From positions 1 through 20,131 of IMG/VR virus record IMGVR_UViG_3300028422_001981: DNA of 20,131 nt; one strand, written 5' to 3'. The stretch's first letter is position 1; each line of letters begins with the position of its first letter. The translations under genes were made by a program, and so were the position numbers. The notes under the pieces were generated by a model. The model was not told where the DNA came from. It was given only the letters and a program-made list of their open reading frames with translations, and did not search any database. Below are positions 1-5,959 of this stretch, in pieces. This stretch comes from a virus.

Positions 1-519
1 AAATTTGCGGCAATAAAAAAATTACCTACAGGTAAAACAAATGGCGCAGATTTGAAGTATGAGCGTGCCATTGGGGAATTGTTACCTTCACTATTCTACC
101 CTTACCTTGATTTTGCGCAGGAACAAGCTCGTACAGACGACGGGGTCAGCATAAGAGATCTAATTTTCTATAACAGTCGAAGCCATGACTTCTTACGTGA
201 GATCATGGATGATTATGGGTCTCGCCAAATAACATTTGAAATAAAAAACGTAGATCACATAACACGAAATCATGTTGATCAGCTCAATAGATACTTACAT
301 GATGAGCTCGGAAGATTCGGGGTATTTGTTACGCGCAACCCATTAAAGAAAGCTGAGTTAAAAAGGACAATAAACTTATGGGCGGGACAGCGCAAAGCAA
401 TAATTACTTTGACTGATACAGATTTGGAACAAATGGTTGAGGTGTTTGACAGCAAGCAGCGACACCCACTTGAGTTTATCATCAGAAGCTACACTCAATA
501 CAGAAGACAGTGTCCATAA
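1..519 (+). CDS. PD-(D/E)XK-like nuclease, C-terminal part (5' truncated by window edge)
   Basis: The frame is open from base 1, so the gene begins outside the window; the TTG at 52 is only an internal codon. The visible 172 residues carry an early glutamate region (YERAIGELLPS), a hydrophobic strand with an aspartate (SIRDLIFYN), and a strand ending in FEIKN. They continue through a helix-rich stretch (QLNRYLHDELGRFGVFVTRN). An acidic residue followed by E-x-K on the next strand is the pattern of the PD-(D/E)XK restriction-endonuclease fold, so I infer a DNA- or RNA-cutting domain at the C-terminus of a longer protein. It lies 10 nt upstream of two small paralogous genes on the same strand, probably one operon. 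The DNA is AT-rich compared with the phage genes to the right. The exact family is not recognised. Confidence 0.6.
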   Translation, partial: KFAAIKKLPTGKTNGADLKYERAIGELLPSLFYPYLDFAQEQARTDDGVSIRDLIFYNSRSHDFLREIMDDYGSRQITFEIKNVDHITRNHVDQLNRYLHDELGRFGVFVTRNPLKKAELKRTINLWAGQRKAIITLTDTDLEQMVEVFDSKQRHPLEFIIRSYTQYRRQCP

Positions 520-529
520 AGAGGAAATA

Positions 530-913
530 ATGAAATCATCTGAAGATGTGGAAAAGTTAGAGAAAGTAATTGGCCAGCTCCAAGCCGCCCATACGGAAGT
601 AGCAGCTCTTTCGAAAAAATCACCGACTGATACTCTCAACCCATTTAAACTCAAAATAATAAATGCCGTACTTATCGAGTCAAACAAAGTACTTGGCAAA
701 AAATACAAGCCTTTTGTTGACTTCGAAATGTTCGACGAAGAAGATCTCCCAAGCAATAGTGATGTAATCATGATATTGGCTCAATACATGGGAGAAGCCG
801 AACGATTCAGATCTGACAATGTAACCATGGAATACGGCCACTGGTATTATGTAGTAAATGGAGGGACAAGTGATATTGAATCAGGCGCACCAAGCAAGGT
901 AGGGCGTAAATGA
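530..913 (+). CDS. small acidic protein, first of a paralogous pair
   Basis: The start is ATG 530, chosen because GAGGAAA (521-527) sits just upstream; the frame is open further upstream but that overlaps the nuclease. The 127-aa product is helical and acidic with no known domain that I recognise. Its core (LSKKSP, then KIINAVLIES, then DEEDLPSNSDVIMILAQY, then YGHWYY) aligns with the core of the next gene, showing an old duplication. It is 10 nt after the nuclease-like gene, and its stop overlaps the next start as ATGA, so the three genes are very likely co-transcribed and translationally coupled. It may be a partner or regulator of the nuclease, by context only. Confidence 0.75.
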   Translation: MKSSEDVEKLEKVIGQLQAAHTEVAALSKKSPTDTLNPFKLKIINAVLIESNKVLGKKYKPFVDFEMFDEEDLPSNSDVIMILAQYMGEAERFRSDNVTMEYGHWYYVVNGGTSDIESGAPSKVGRK

Positions 914-1335
914 TTAACTTACAAAATACAACAACAGAAGAAGCAGTTGCAACATATCATTCAACAAAAGATATTTTCTTAGGGCTTCTTAAAGAAATTC
1001 GGGAGCTATCAAAGAAAAAACCAGACGCGATAATGAGCACCAGCAAAGTCGGCATTATCAATCGGGTTCTGACTGATTTGAAGGTCATACTAAATGAAGA
1101 ACCAGAGGGAAAATATCTCGATATTTTAGATAACGACAACTTGCCCCAAATGAGTGATGCCGTACTGATTATGGTGCAATATGAAACCGCATTATCCTCA
1201 TTCAAAAAACGTTACTATCAAAGCTATGGGCATGGATACGCCAAGGAATGGACATGGATAACTACAGAATTTGTGAAGGAGTATCTAAGTGAAGAAAGTG
1301 AAGATAATGAATTCGAAGACGAGGAGACATCATAA
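910..1335 (+). CDS. small acidic protein, second of a paralogous pair
   Basis: This 141-aa protein starts at ATG 910, overlapping the previous stop (ATGA). It is a diverged copy of the preceding gene: ELSKKKPD, VGIINRVLTD, NDNLPQMSDAVLIMVQY and SYGHGYA occupy matching places. It differs by a longer N-terminus and a strongly acidic C-terminal tail (SEESEDNEFEDEETS). The family is not recognised. Retention of two diverged copies next to a nuclease-domain gene suggests a heteromeric partner, an immunity protein, or an acidic DNA-mimic type regulator; none of these is shown by the sequence. The gene ends about 20 nt before the first of three hairpin motifs. Confidence 0.75.
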   Translation: MINLQNTTTEEAVATYHSTKDIFLGLLKEIRELSKKKPDAIMSTSKVGIINRVLTDLKVILNEEPEGKYLDILDNDNLPQMSDAVLIMVQYETALSSFKKRYYQSYGHGYAKEWTWITTEFVKEYLSEESEDNEFEDEETS

Positions 1336-1354
1336 ACAATCGCAAGCACCGGGG

Positions 1355-1393
1355 TTAGGTCTTGAAGCGCCGTAAGATGCGGCTTACATCTCT
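1355..1393 (+). repeat. hairpin motif copy M1
   Basis: This is copy 1 of a roughly 40-nt motif also found at 2525-2565 and 3546-3584. The shared core reads GGTCTTGAA, then GCGCCGTAAG (1358-1376), a 6-nt loop and CTTAC (1383-1387), which forms a short stem. It lies in the 86-nt gap between the small acidic protein gene and the AlbA_2-domain gene; I see no gene in the gap. The distal part (accctatcgttgaatcaac) loosely resembles the 3' end of the BRCT gene at 3623-3641, so this may be a more decayed version of the same junction. Confidence 0.6.
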
Positions 1394-1421
1394 ACCCTAT
1401 CGTTGAATCAACTTACATCCG

Positions 1422-2411
1422 ATGCGAACCACCCTTATGGATAAGATTTCAGATTGGACAGAGAAAGACCTCCTTGCTCTGATCGACAACCAAGTAGAAG
1501 AGAACATCGAACTCGACTATAAGGCGTGCGGAGCGTTACAGAACACGGACAAGAAGAAGACTGAAATCAGCAAGGATGTCTCTGCGTTCGCGAACTCAGC
1601 AGGCGGGATTATCGTCTACGGCATCAAGGAGGAGGGCCACATACCCTCATGCTTGGACGATGGCTTTGACCCAGCGGAGATCACCAAAGAGTGGCTGGAA
1701 CAAGTCATCCACTCCAACATTCAACGCAAGATCGAAGGCATCCTCATCAAGCCTATACCACTACACAAGACCCACCCCGGAAGGGTCGCATACGTGGTCA
1801 GCATCCCACAGAGCACACGCGCCCCACACCAAGCCTCAGATAAGCGCTTCTACAAGCGGTACAACTTCACATCCGCTCCAATGGAAGAGTACGAGGTAAG
1901 GGATGTATCACGCAGAAATGATGGCCCCCTGCTTAAGTTGTCTTTCACGTCAATGCAAGTACATCAATGGAGCACGCTAGATCAGAAAAGTGCTGTACAG
2001 TTAGAAATAAGTCCAACTATCGAAAATCACTCAGAGATCCCAGCTGAATACATATCCATACAAATATATATTGATCAAAGCATTTCTAAGTTAGTGAGTA
2101 CCGGGGAATGCACCAAGACCAATACCGTCGTATCAAAACGTATCGACAAAAAGCAGATAGCGTTCAATACACTTCATATCAATCATCACACTCAGAACAA
2201 GTTACCTATCTTCAAAGGCACGGGATTTTCGTTGCTTTCGAGACCCATAATCATAAATGCTGAACTAGGCAATCCTTTTTATTTGGCATATGAGCTATTC
2301 GCTCCTCACATGGACATGGCCTCTGGAGCAACTAAAGTAATTCCTGAATCTAATTATTTCAGTTTTTCACCTGCTAGCATCGAAGATGTAGCGGAGTTTA
2401 TAGATGACTAG
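1422..2411 (+). CDS. AlbA_2 (Schlafen-type) putative DNA-binding domain protein
   Basis: Residues about 28-160 match the AlbA_2/Schlafen ATP- and nucleic-acid-binding domain: a glutamate-rich entry (ENIELDYKACG), then ISKDVSAFANSAGGIIVYGI, then a basic region with RFYKRYN. In this family the domain occurs in transcription regulators and in defence-linked proteins, with variable C-terminal domains. Here the C-terminal half (about 170-329) is beta-rich and not recognised. Neither ATG 1422 nor ATG 1437 has a clear ribosome site; 1437 (MDKISDW) gives a start more typical of the family. Base composition changes inside the gene: the 5' half is GC-richer and the 3' half, from about 1920, is AT-rich. 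That suggests a fusion of modules of different origin. Total length is 329 aa. Confidence 0.8.
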   Translation: MRTTLMDKISDWTEKDLLALIDNQVEENIELDYKACGALQNTDKKKTEISKDVSAFANSAGGIIVYGIKEEGHIPSCLDDGFDPAEITKEWLEQVIHSNIQRKIEGILIKPIPLHKTHPGRVAYVVSIPQSTRAPHQASDKRFYKRYNFTSAPMEEYEVRDVSRRNDGPLLKLSFTSMQVHQWSTLDQKSAVQLEISPTIENHSEIPAEYISIQIYIDQSISKLVSTGECTKTNTVVSKRIDKKQIAFNTLHINHHTQNKLPIFKGTGFSLLSRPIIINAELGNPFYLAYELFAPHMDMASGATKVIPESNYFSFSPASIEDVAEFIDD

Positions 2412-2448
2412 AGCGACTGACCAATGACCTGAAATCTTCCGATAGTAG

Positions 2449-2524
2449 TCATCCTATCACCTTCAACCTAGCCCGCTCAGAAAGAATGAGAATTCCACTC
2501 TCCTCATTCCGGTAGTTCAACAAG
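2449..2524 (-). pseudogene. remnant of a second BRCT gene 3' end
   Basis: The DNA at 2453-2521 matches 3624-3692, the 3' end of the intact BRCT gene, at about 60 of 69 positions by eye. Read on the minus strand it still encodes LLNYRNEESGILILSERARL followed by KVIG and a stop (2451-2449), against LNYRSEGSEILILSERGWLK and AIG in the intact protein. Nothing upstream of it matches; the copy stops abruptly and is followed by hairpin motif M2. It is therefore a fragment of a duplicated or recombined BRCT gene, evidence that the module 2.45-3.6 kb was inserted next to, or swapped with, a former BRCT gene. The gap 2412-2576 holds only this remnant and M2. Confidence 0.8.
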
Positions 2525-2583
2525 CCGTGTCAGATCTCGAAACGCCGTAAGCTTCTACTTACGTAGCGGCCAGCAGTCAGATC
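2525..2583 (+). repeat. hairpin motif copy M2
   Basis: The motif AGATCTCGAAACGCCGTAAG lies at 2532-2551. It is followed by loop cttcta and CTTACG (2558-2563), a perfect 6-bp inner stem with 2546-2551. AGATCT is present on both sides (2532-2537 and 2578-2583) and, being self-complementary, can close an outer stem. It overlaps the stop codon of the minus-strand toxin-like gene. It may double as its terminator, since TTTTT follows on the plus strand and the hairpin lies at the gene's 3' end. Confidence 0.6.
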
Positions 2584-3227
2584 TTTTTGTACCAGGAGTT
2601 GGTGCGGTTCTTGGGGTCAAAGTACCCAATGACGCAGTTGGGATTGATTACGCAGAGCTGAATGTGGTTTTTGGCTCTGAATCCGGCACCCTCGTAGAGC
2701 TCTTCTCCCTCAGGGAACATGCCTCTGACAGAGTCGATGAACTGGGGGTGATGCTGAATCTCACGTTTGTTGCTGCCTTCTGTGTTTGGCAGACCAAGCT
2801 CAGTCGCTATGGCTTCGTTATTGAATTGCTGAAGCCTCAGCATGACGTCGCAGTCCAGCTCTCGGCTCATGTCGATACCGTTGACCTTGGCTTTATTGGA
2901 GGGGAGTGCCTTGCCCAGCGCCATGCACTCTTGCACGAGGAGCTCGTGTGCCACTTTCACTTTAGCAAGGTCTTTGATATCGAGGAGCTCCAGGCAGTTG
3001 CCTAGTTTGATGAAGGCGCCTATGACGGCTGGGGTCTTGACGGTGTTGCTATTCTTGGCCCATTCCAGGGCCCGGTCGTAACTGCCTTCCCAGAAATACA
3101 TGCCGTGGCCGAGCCAGTCGTAGTTGTTGACGCTCTCCTTCAGACCCTCACCGCGCTTGATGACCTTATTGAACACGGTCTTATCACACCCATGAAAACC
3201 AACGACGATCTCGGGTGTTACATGCAT
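2577..3227 (-). CDS. putative ADP-ribosyltransferase-fold toxin-like protein
   Basis: The 216-aa protein has the N-terminal signature VVGFHGCDKTVF, followed by YDWLGHGMYFWEGS and ALEWAKN. A buried HG dipeptide, then a glycine-rich G-x-G-x-Y-F segment and a helix with A..WA, is seen in DUF3990-like and other ADP-ribosyltransferase-fold families (H of HG, Y of GMYF). I infer an NAD-using or related toxin/effector; the third catalytic residue cannot be placed with confidence. The start ATG 3227 lies 23 nt after the stop of a 55-aa gene on the same strand, the usual arrangement for a two-gene toxin-antitoxin-like cassette. It ends at motif M2. It could instead be an uncharacterised effector without a toxin role. 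Confidence 0.65.
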   Translation of the reverse strand: MHVTPEIVVGFHGCDKTVFNKVIKRGEGLKESVNNYDWLGHGMYFWEGSYDRALEWAKNSNTVKTPAVIGAFIKLGNCLELLDIKDLAKVKVAHELLVQECMALGKALPSNKAKVNGIDMSRELDCDVMLRLQQFNNEAIATELGLPNTEGSNKREIQHHPQFIDSVRGMFPEGEELYEGAGFRAKNHIQLCVINPNCVIGYFDPKNRTNSWYKKI

Positions 3228-3250
3228 GGGAGGGCTCTACGCAGCGTCGT

Positions 3251-3418
3251 TCAGGATGCGACCTTTTTGATCATGGCACCCTTGCTGTTGAGGATGCCTG
3301 CTCGCTTGAGGCTGAGTTCGATACTGCTGTTGGAAGGACGTGCCGCACTCTTAACCCTGCCGCCGCCTTGCTTGAGGGCCTTGAGACGCTTTTCGAGTTC
3401 TTTCTGAAGGTCGTACAT
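3251..3418 (-). CDS. 55-aa basic protein upstream of the ART-like gene
   Basis: This short gene runs from ATG 3418 to TGA 3251. The product begins MYDLQKELEKRLKALKQGGG, has a short leucine/lysine-rich helix, then a serine-rich basic segment (RPSNSSIELSLKRAG) and ends KGAMIKKVAS. It has no recognised domain. It is immediately upstream of the ART-like gene on the same strand with a 23-nt gap, so the two are probably one transcript. Position and size fit an antitoxin or accessory partner, but that is inference. The ribosome site is weak (AAAGG about 11 nt upstream). Confidence 0.6.
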   Translation of the reverse strand: MYDLQKELEKRLKALKQGGGRVKSAARPSNSSIELSLKRAGILNSKGAMIKKVAS

Positions 3419-3468
3419 AGCGGCGTGCCTTTGGGTTGCTTGTTCGTAACAGCTTGATTTTTAGCAAG

Positions 3469-3505
3469 TTATACACGTTGACCGGGCGTAAAATCTTACA
3501 CGTGG
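3469..3505. promoter_or_regulatory. direct repeat upstream of the 55-aa gene
   Basis: Two direct copies of TACACGT (about 3472 and 3498, 26 bp apart) lie roughly 50-80 bp upstream of the 55-aa gene start. The stretch is AT-richer and contains TATAAC on the minus strand. Location and spacing fit a promoter with a small operator, as expected if the small protein autoregulates the pair. No well-spaced -35/-10 pair was found. The rest of 3419-3619 has no gene and ends in motif M3. Confidence 0.3.
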
Positions 3506-3545
3506 GTGCGTTGATTGTCCACTGGGATGCCGCGCGTGAATCACG

Positions 3546-3594
3546 GTGTCTGGTCTTGAAACCCCGTAAGCTACTACCTACGCCGATACAAGAC
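3546..3594 (+). repeat. hairpin motif copy M3
   Basis: GGTCTTGAAACCCCGTAAG (3552-3570) is followed by CTACTA and CCTACG (3577-3582); the inner stem has one mismatch. An outer stem GTCTTG (3553-3558) with CAAGAC (3589-3594) closes the structure. Similarity to M2 extends leftward through GTGTC. M3 lies 25 nt beyond the stop of the BRCT gene, at its 3' side. M1, M2 and M3 all have the same orientation in the window although the genes around them do not. Confidence 0.6.
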
Positions 3595-3619
3595 TAAAAC
3601 TCTTAGGCTCCTGTGTGCC

Positions 3620-4519
3620 TTAACCTATCGCCTTCAACCAACCCCGCTCAGACAGAATGAGAATCTCACTCCCCTCACTCCGGTAGTTCAACGCCTGCTC
3701 GATCTTCCGCCCGTGGCTGGTAAAGCGCCAGTCCCGGCTGGCGATAGTCCCCAGCACCAGCAGGTCGAGCTTCTTGGTGACCGTCTTGCTGACGATGCCG
3801 CCCCTGCTCTTGGCGAGGCTCTCACAGGCACTGCGGGTGCCTGAGACGAACTTGCCGGTGAAGCAGACCACCTTCCCGGCCAGCTCGATGCCGTCGACGG
3901 CATCCGAGAAGACCTCGGCCACGGCGCCGTCGGCGCTGCCGGTCTCGTCGAAGCGCTGGCCGGAGAACTGCTTGAGTGTTTCGAGGAGGTCTGAGCGCTC
4001 CTCTTCATCCAGCACGCCATCGGCCATGATGGCCTCGATGCGCTTGATGAGCTGGTTGGCGGGCCAGGTGTCGGCCACCTGGGGGTTGTCGGCCAGCCAC
4101 TGGCGCAGGGCCTGGAACTCCAGGTCGGTGAGGCGGTTGTCTGCCGCCATGCCCATGAGCAGGCCGAGGAGTTGGTTGATGCTCTCCTCGGCGCCGCCGG
4201 TGCTTTGGTCGCCGTGGGCGAGGATGTCGTCAATCAGGGCGTGGAGTTGCTGGAGTTCAGCGGCGGTGATGACGCCGTCGGCAAGGATGCTGTCTACCGT
4301 TTCGAGCAGGTCCGAGACTTCGCCCTTGTCGGTGAGCTGCTCCTGGGAGCGCATCCAGGCGTCGAGGAAGAGCGCCTCGGCCTCGACCAGCACCCTGTCT
4401 GCCGTGATGCCGGTAAGGATGCCACGCAAGGCGGCAGCGGCCTTGTCGCGGTTGCGCTTGAAGTTGAAGCCGGTGAAGGCGGGTTGTCCGTCGTCGTCCA
4501 TGCGGGTGGGGGTAGCCAT
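3620..4519 (-). CDS. BRCT-domain protein with duplicated helical N-terminal repeats
   Basis: ATG 4519 is chosen because GAGGG lies about 8 nt upstream on the minus strand; a longer frame to 4693 would run through the divergent promoter. Residues 210-299 form a BRCT domain (GIELAGKVVCFTGKF, ESLAKSRGGIVSKTVTKKLD, LLVLG), like the one at the end of NAD-dependent DNA ligase, which binds DNA ends or phosphopeptides. Residues about 33-97 and 119-185 look like two copies of one helical unit: each has G-I/M-L-x-G-x-x-A-D, then a W-M/L helix, then I-x-A-D-G-V followed by acidic residues, recalling TerB-like repeats. No ligase catalytic domain is present. A broken copy of the last 24 codons lies at 2449-2524. 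The role is unknown; a DNA-damage or DNA-end sensing accessory protein is possible. Confidence 0.85.
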   Translation of the reverse strand: MATPTRMDDDGQPAFTGFNFKRNRDKAAAALRGILTGITADRVLVEAEALFLDAWMRSQEQLTDKGEVSDLLETVDSILADGVITAAELQQLHALIDDILAHGDQSTGGAEESINQLLGLLMGMAADNRLTDLEFQALRQWLADNPQVADTWPANQLIKRIEAIMADGVLDEEERSDLLETLKQFSGQRFDETGSADGAVAEVFSDAVDGIELAGKVVCFTGKFVSGTRSACESLAKSRGGIVSKTVTKKLDLLVLGTIASRDWRFTSHGRKIEQALNYRSEGSEILILSERGWLKAIG

Positions 4520-4557
4520 GGTGTGTCCCTCTGTAGGTCCGTTTCCCTGGAAGCATG

Positions 4558-4576
4558 ATACAGAGGTAATCTGTAT
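4558..4576. promoter_or_regulatory. palindrome in divergent promoter region
   Basis: A perfect inverted repeat ATACAGA (4558-4564), spacer GGTAA, TCTGTAT (4570-4576) lies in the 121-bp space between the divergent BRCT gene (start 4519) and the 124-aa gene (start 4641). It is the right size for a dimeric repressor operator and could control both. It resembles an inside-out LexA-like half-site arrangement but lacks the LexA spacing. Confidence 0.45.
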
Positions 4577-4640
4577 AGTAACAGCTAACACCATAAGGGC
4601 CACGGGGTCATCGACCCGCCCAGACAAGGAGCAAGTCACC

Positions 4641-5015
4641 ATGCAATACCTCATCCTCACCGAACGTGTCGCGGCAAAGAGCAGTGTTCTCAACGAGGAC
4701 CGCCAGCGCCTTTACTTCAAGGACAACCGGGGTAGACAGATCGGCTTCTTCGGTAGCACCAGCAGTACGCACAATCTGGACGCTCTACGCGATCAGCGGC
4801 TGCCTATTCTGCTGGCCGTACCGCCTGATCCTAATGCGGCGCGGTACAAGGGCAAGCTTGGGCTGGACGTTACGGTCTCGGAATCCACTCCCATCGTGCT
4901 GTTCCCCTATGATGACCAGCTGTTGACGATAGCCAAGCTCGCTAAGGATCCGGCCTTCCTAGAGGAGTACTGTGCGGGGCGTTGGATGGCGCTGTTTACC
5001 GGCTCAAGTAGCTGA
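4641..5015 (+). CDS. hypothetical protein, 124 aa
   Basis: The start ATG 4641 is supported by AAGGAG at 4625-4630; the frame stays open far upstream but only as the antisense of the BRCT gene. The product starts MQYLILTERVAAKSSVLNED, has an alternating strand/helix pattern (RLYFKDNRGRQIGFFGS, PIVLFPYDDQLLTIAKL), no transmembrane segment and no cysteines in metal-binding spacing. I do not recognise the family. It is divergent from the BRCT gene and shares its promoter region with the palindrome at 4558-4576. Confidence 0.7.
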   Translation: MQYLILTERVAAKSSVLNEDRQRLYFKDNRGRQIGFFGSTSSTHNLDALRDQRLPILLAVPPDPNAARYKGKLGLDVTVSESTPIVLFPYDDQLLTIAKLAKDPAFLEEYCAGRWMALFTGSSS

Positions 5016-5118
5016 TCTCCCACCATACGCACGCATACGCGCAGGTAATAGCTTGTTAATCACTTGGACGATAGACATGGTGAACCTCATGGAGATTTCT
5101 GTTAAGGCATTGATTACA

Positions 5119-5142
5119 CGTAACAACGAATCCGGCGTTACG
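5119..5142. promoter_or_regulatory. inverted repeat upstream of the zinc-ribbon gene
   Basis: CGTAAC (5119-5124) and GTTACG (5137-5142) are perfect complements separated by 12 nt, 26 nt upstream of ATG 5168. It could be an operator or a short leader hairpin. The rest of 5016-5167 shows no gene. Confidence 0.3.
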
Positions 5143-5167
5143 GGGTTTGGTTGCGGGGGTCAGTACG

Positions 5168-5533
5168 ATGCTTAAGCTGCTGGAAAAACTGATCAACGAG
5201 CACGGCTCGTCTACGGTCCTGCGCCAGCATCTTGTTCTGCTCAAGGCGGAATACGAGGCTATAGAGCGTAAGTGCGCCGATCTTGAGGCCAAGAGCTGCG
5301 CGCAGGAGCTTGAACTTGAGCAGGCAAAGACGCGCGCGGAGGCGCTTCAGCGCGAGCTGGAGGTGCTGAAGTCGGGCGCGCTTGCTACGTATGTTTGTGA
5401 TCATTGCGGTAGTCCTGATTTGACGCGGGTGGGTAGTCGACCTGATCCCATGTTTGGTGACCTGGGCATCAAGCAGAAGGTGTTCAGGTGCAACGCCTGT
5501 GGGCTGGAGAGTGCGTTCACTCCTGAGCGCTGA
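5168..5533 (+). CDS. coiled-coil plus zinc-ribbon hypothetical protein
   Basis: ATG 5168 is chosen because a GGGGGT stretch lies 9 nt upstream. The 121-aa product starts MLKLLEKLINEHGSSTVLRQ. It then forms a long charged coiled coil (about residues 22-80: LKAEYEAIERKCADLEAK and on) and ends in a two-knuckle zinc ribbon (CDHCG at about 89 and CNACG near the end, 30 residues apart). Proteins of this plan are frequent in bacteria and prophages and have no assigned function. The gene is convergent with the Mor-like gene, and a strong hairpin lies between them. Confidence 0.75.
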   Translation: MLKLLEKLINEHGSSTVLRQHLVLLKAEYEAIERKCADLEAKSCAQELELEQAKTRAEALQRELEVLKSGALATYVCDHCGSPDLTRVGSRPDPMFGDLGIKQKVFRCNACGLESAFTPER

Positions 5534-5554
5534 CACCTCTGGTTTGTGATGATT

Positions 5555-5580
5555 CGCCGCGCCCGGCTGTTGGCGCGGCG
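5555..5580. terminator. hairpin between convergent genes
   Basis: A perfect 9-bp GC-only stem (5555-5563 with 5572-5580) with an 8-nt loop fills the 47-nt space between the stop of the zinc-ribbon gene and the stop of the Mor-like gene. There is no U-tract on either strand, so it is a likely bidirectional, possibly factor-assisted terminator rather than a textbook intrinsic one. Confidence 0.55.
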
Positions 5581-5946
5581 TCATGCTACCCGCCCTCCCC
5601 GTTCCTGCCCTGTGCCCTCTTGGCACTCTCTCACTGCGCCCTCCCGAGCCTGCCCGAGAATATTCCGCACCTGCCGCTCACTGATCCCATAGCGCCGCGC
5701 CAGCTCGTGGTGGTTGTGGCCGGTGAAGTGGCGTCGGATGAGGGCGTTGCGCTGCTCGCGGGAGGGGGCCGGGACGTAGAAGCGCGTGCAGGCGTACTCC
5801 CGGCGCAGCTCCATGACGACGTCGTCGGCCAGGGCGGAGGCGGCGGACTCGCTGAGGCCGAAGGCGCGGCGGAGGCTGTCGGTCATGGCGCTGTGCAGCT
5901 CTACGGCGCTGTCGGTGTCGTGGGTGTGGGGCTGTTCTGTGGGCAC
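5581..5946 (-). CDS. Mor-family transcription activator-like protein
   Basis: The 121-aa protein fits the Mor/C activator family of phage Mu in length and pattern. A helical dimerisation part (LRRAFGLSESAASALADDVV) is followed by ELRREYACTRFYVPAPSREQ, then RNALIRRHFTGHNHHELARR and a helix-turn-helix (YGISERQVRNIL). In Mu these proteins switch on middle or late genes. GTG 5946 is taken as start because GGGAG lies 7 nt upstream; the longer frame to 6183 runs antisense to other genes and has odd composition. Which promoter it activates is not visible, since no late structural operon lies in the window. Confidence 0.8.
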   Translation of the reverse strand: MPTEQPHTHDTDSAVELHSAMTDSLRRAFGLSESAASALADDVVMELRREYACTRFYVPAPSREQRNALIRRHFTGHNHHELARRYGISERQVRNILGQAREGAVRECQEGTGQERGGRVA

Positions 5947-5959
5947 GGTGGGTCTCCCT

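Noticed and set aside
1355-3594. Integron attC sites for M1-M3
   Set aside because: All point the same way and are imperfect hairpins, but the conserved RYYYAAC and GTTRRRY ends are absent from M2 and M3 (only M1 has GTTAGGT on one side), and no integron integrase is present.
4571-4584. LexA box CTGT-N6-ACAG in the divergent spacer
   Set aside because: Spacing is 6 instead of the 8 bases of the gammaproteobacterial SOS box; the overlapping 7-5-7 palindrome is a better explanation.
3774-4640. Upstream extension of the 124-aa gene
   Set aside because: Antisense of the BRCT gene with S/R-rich composition; the ribosome site at 4625 and ATG 4641 define the real start.
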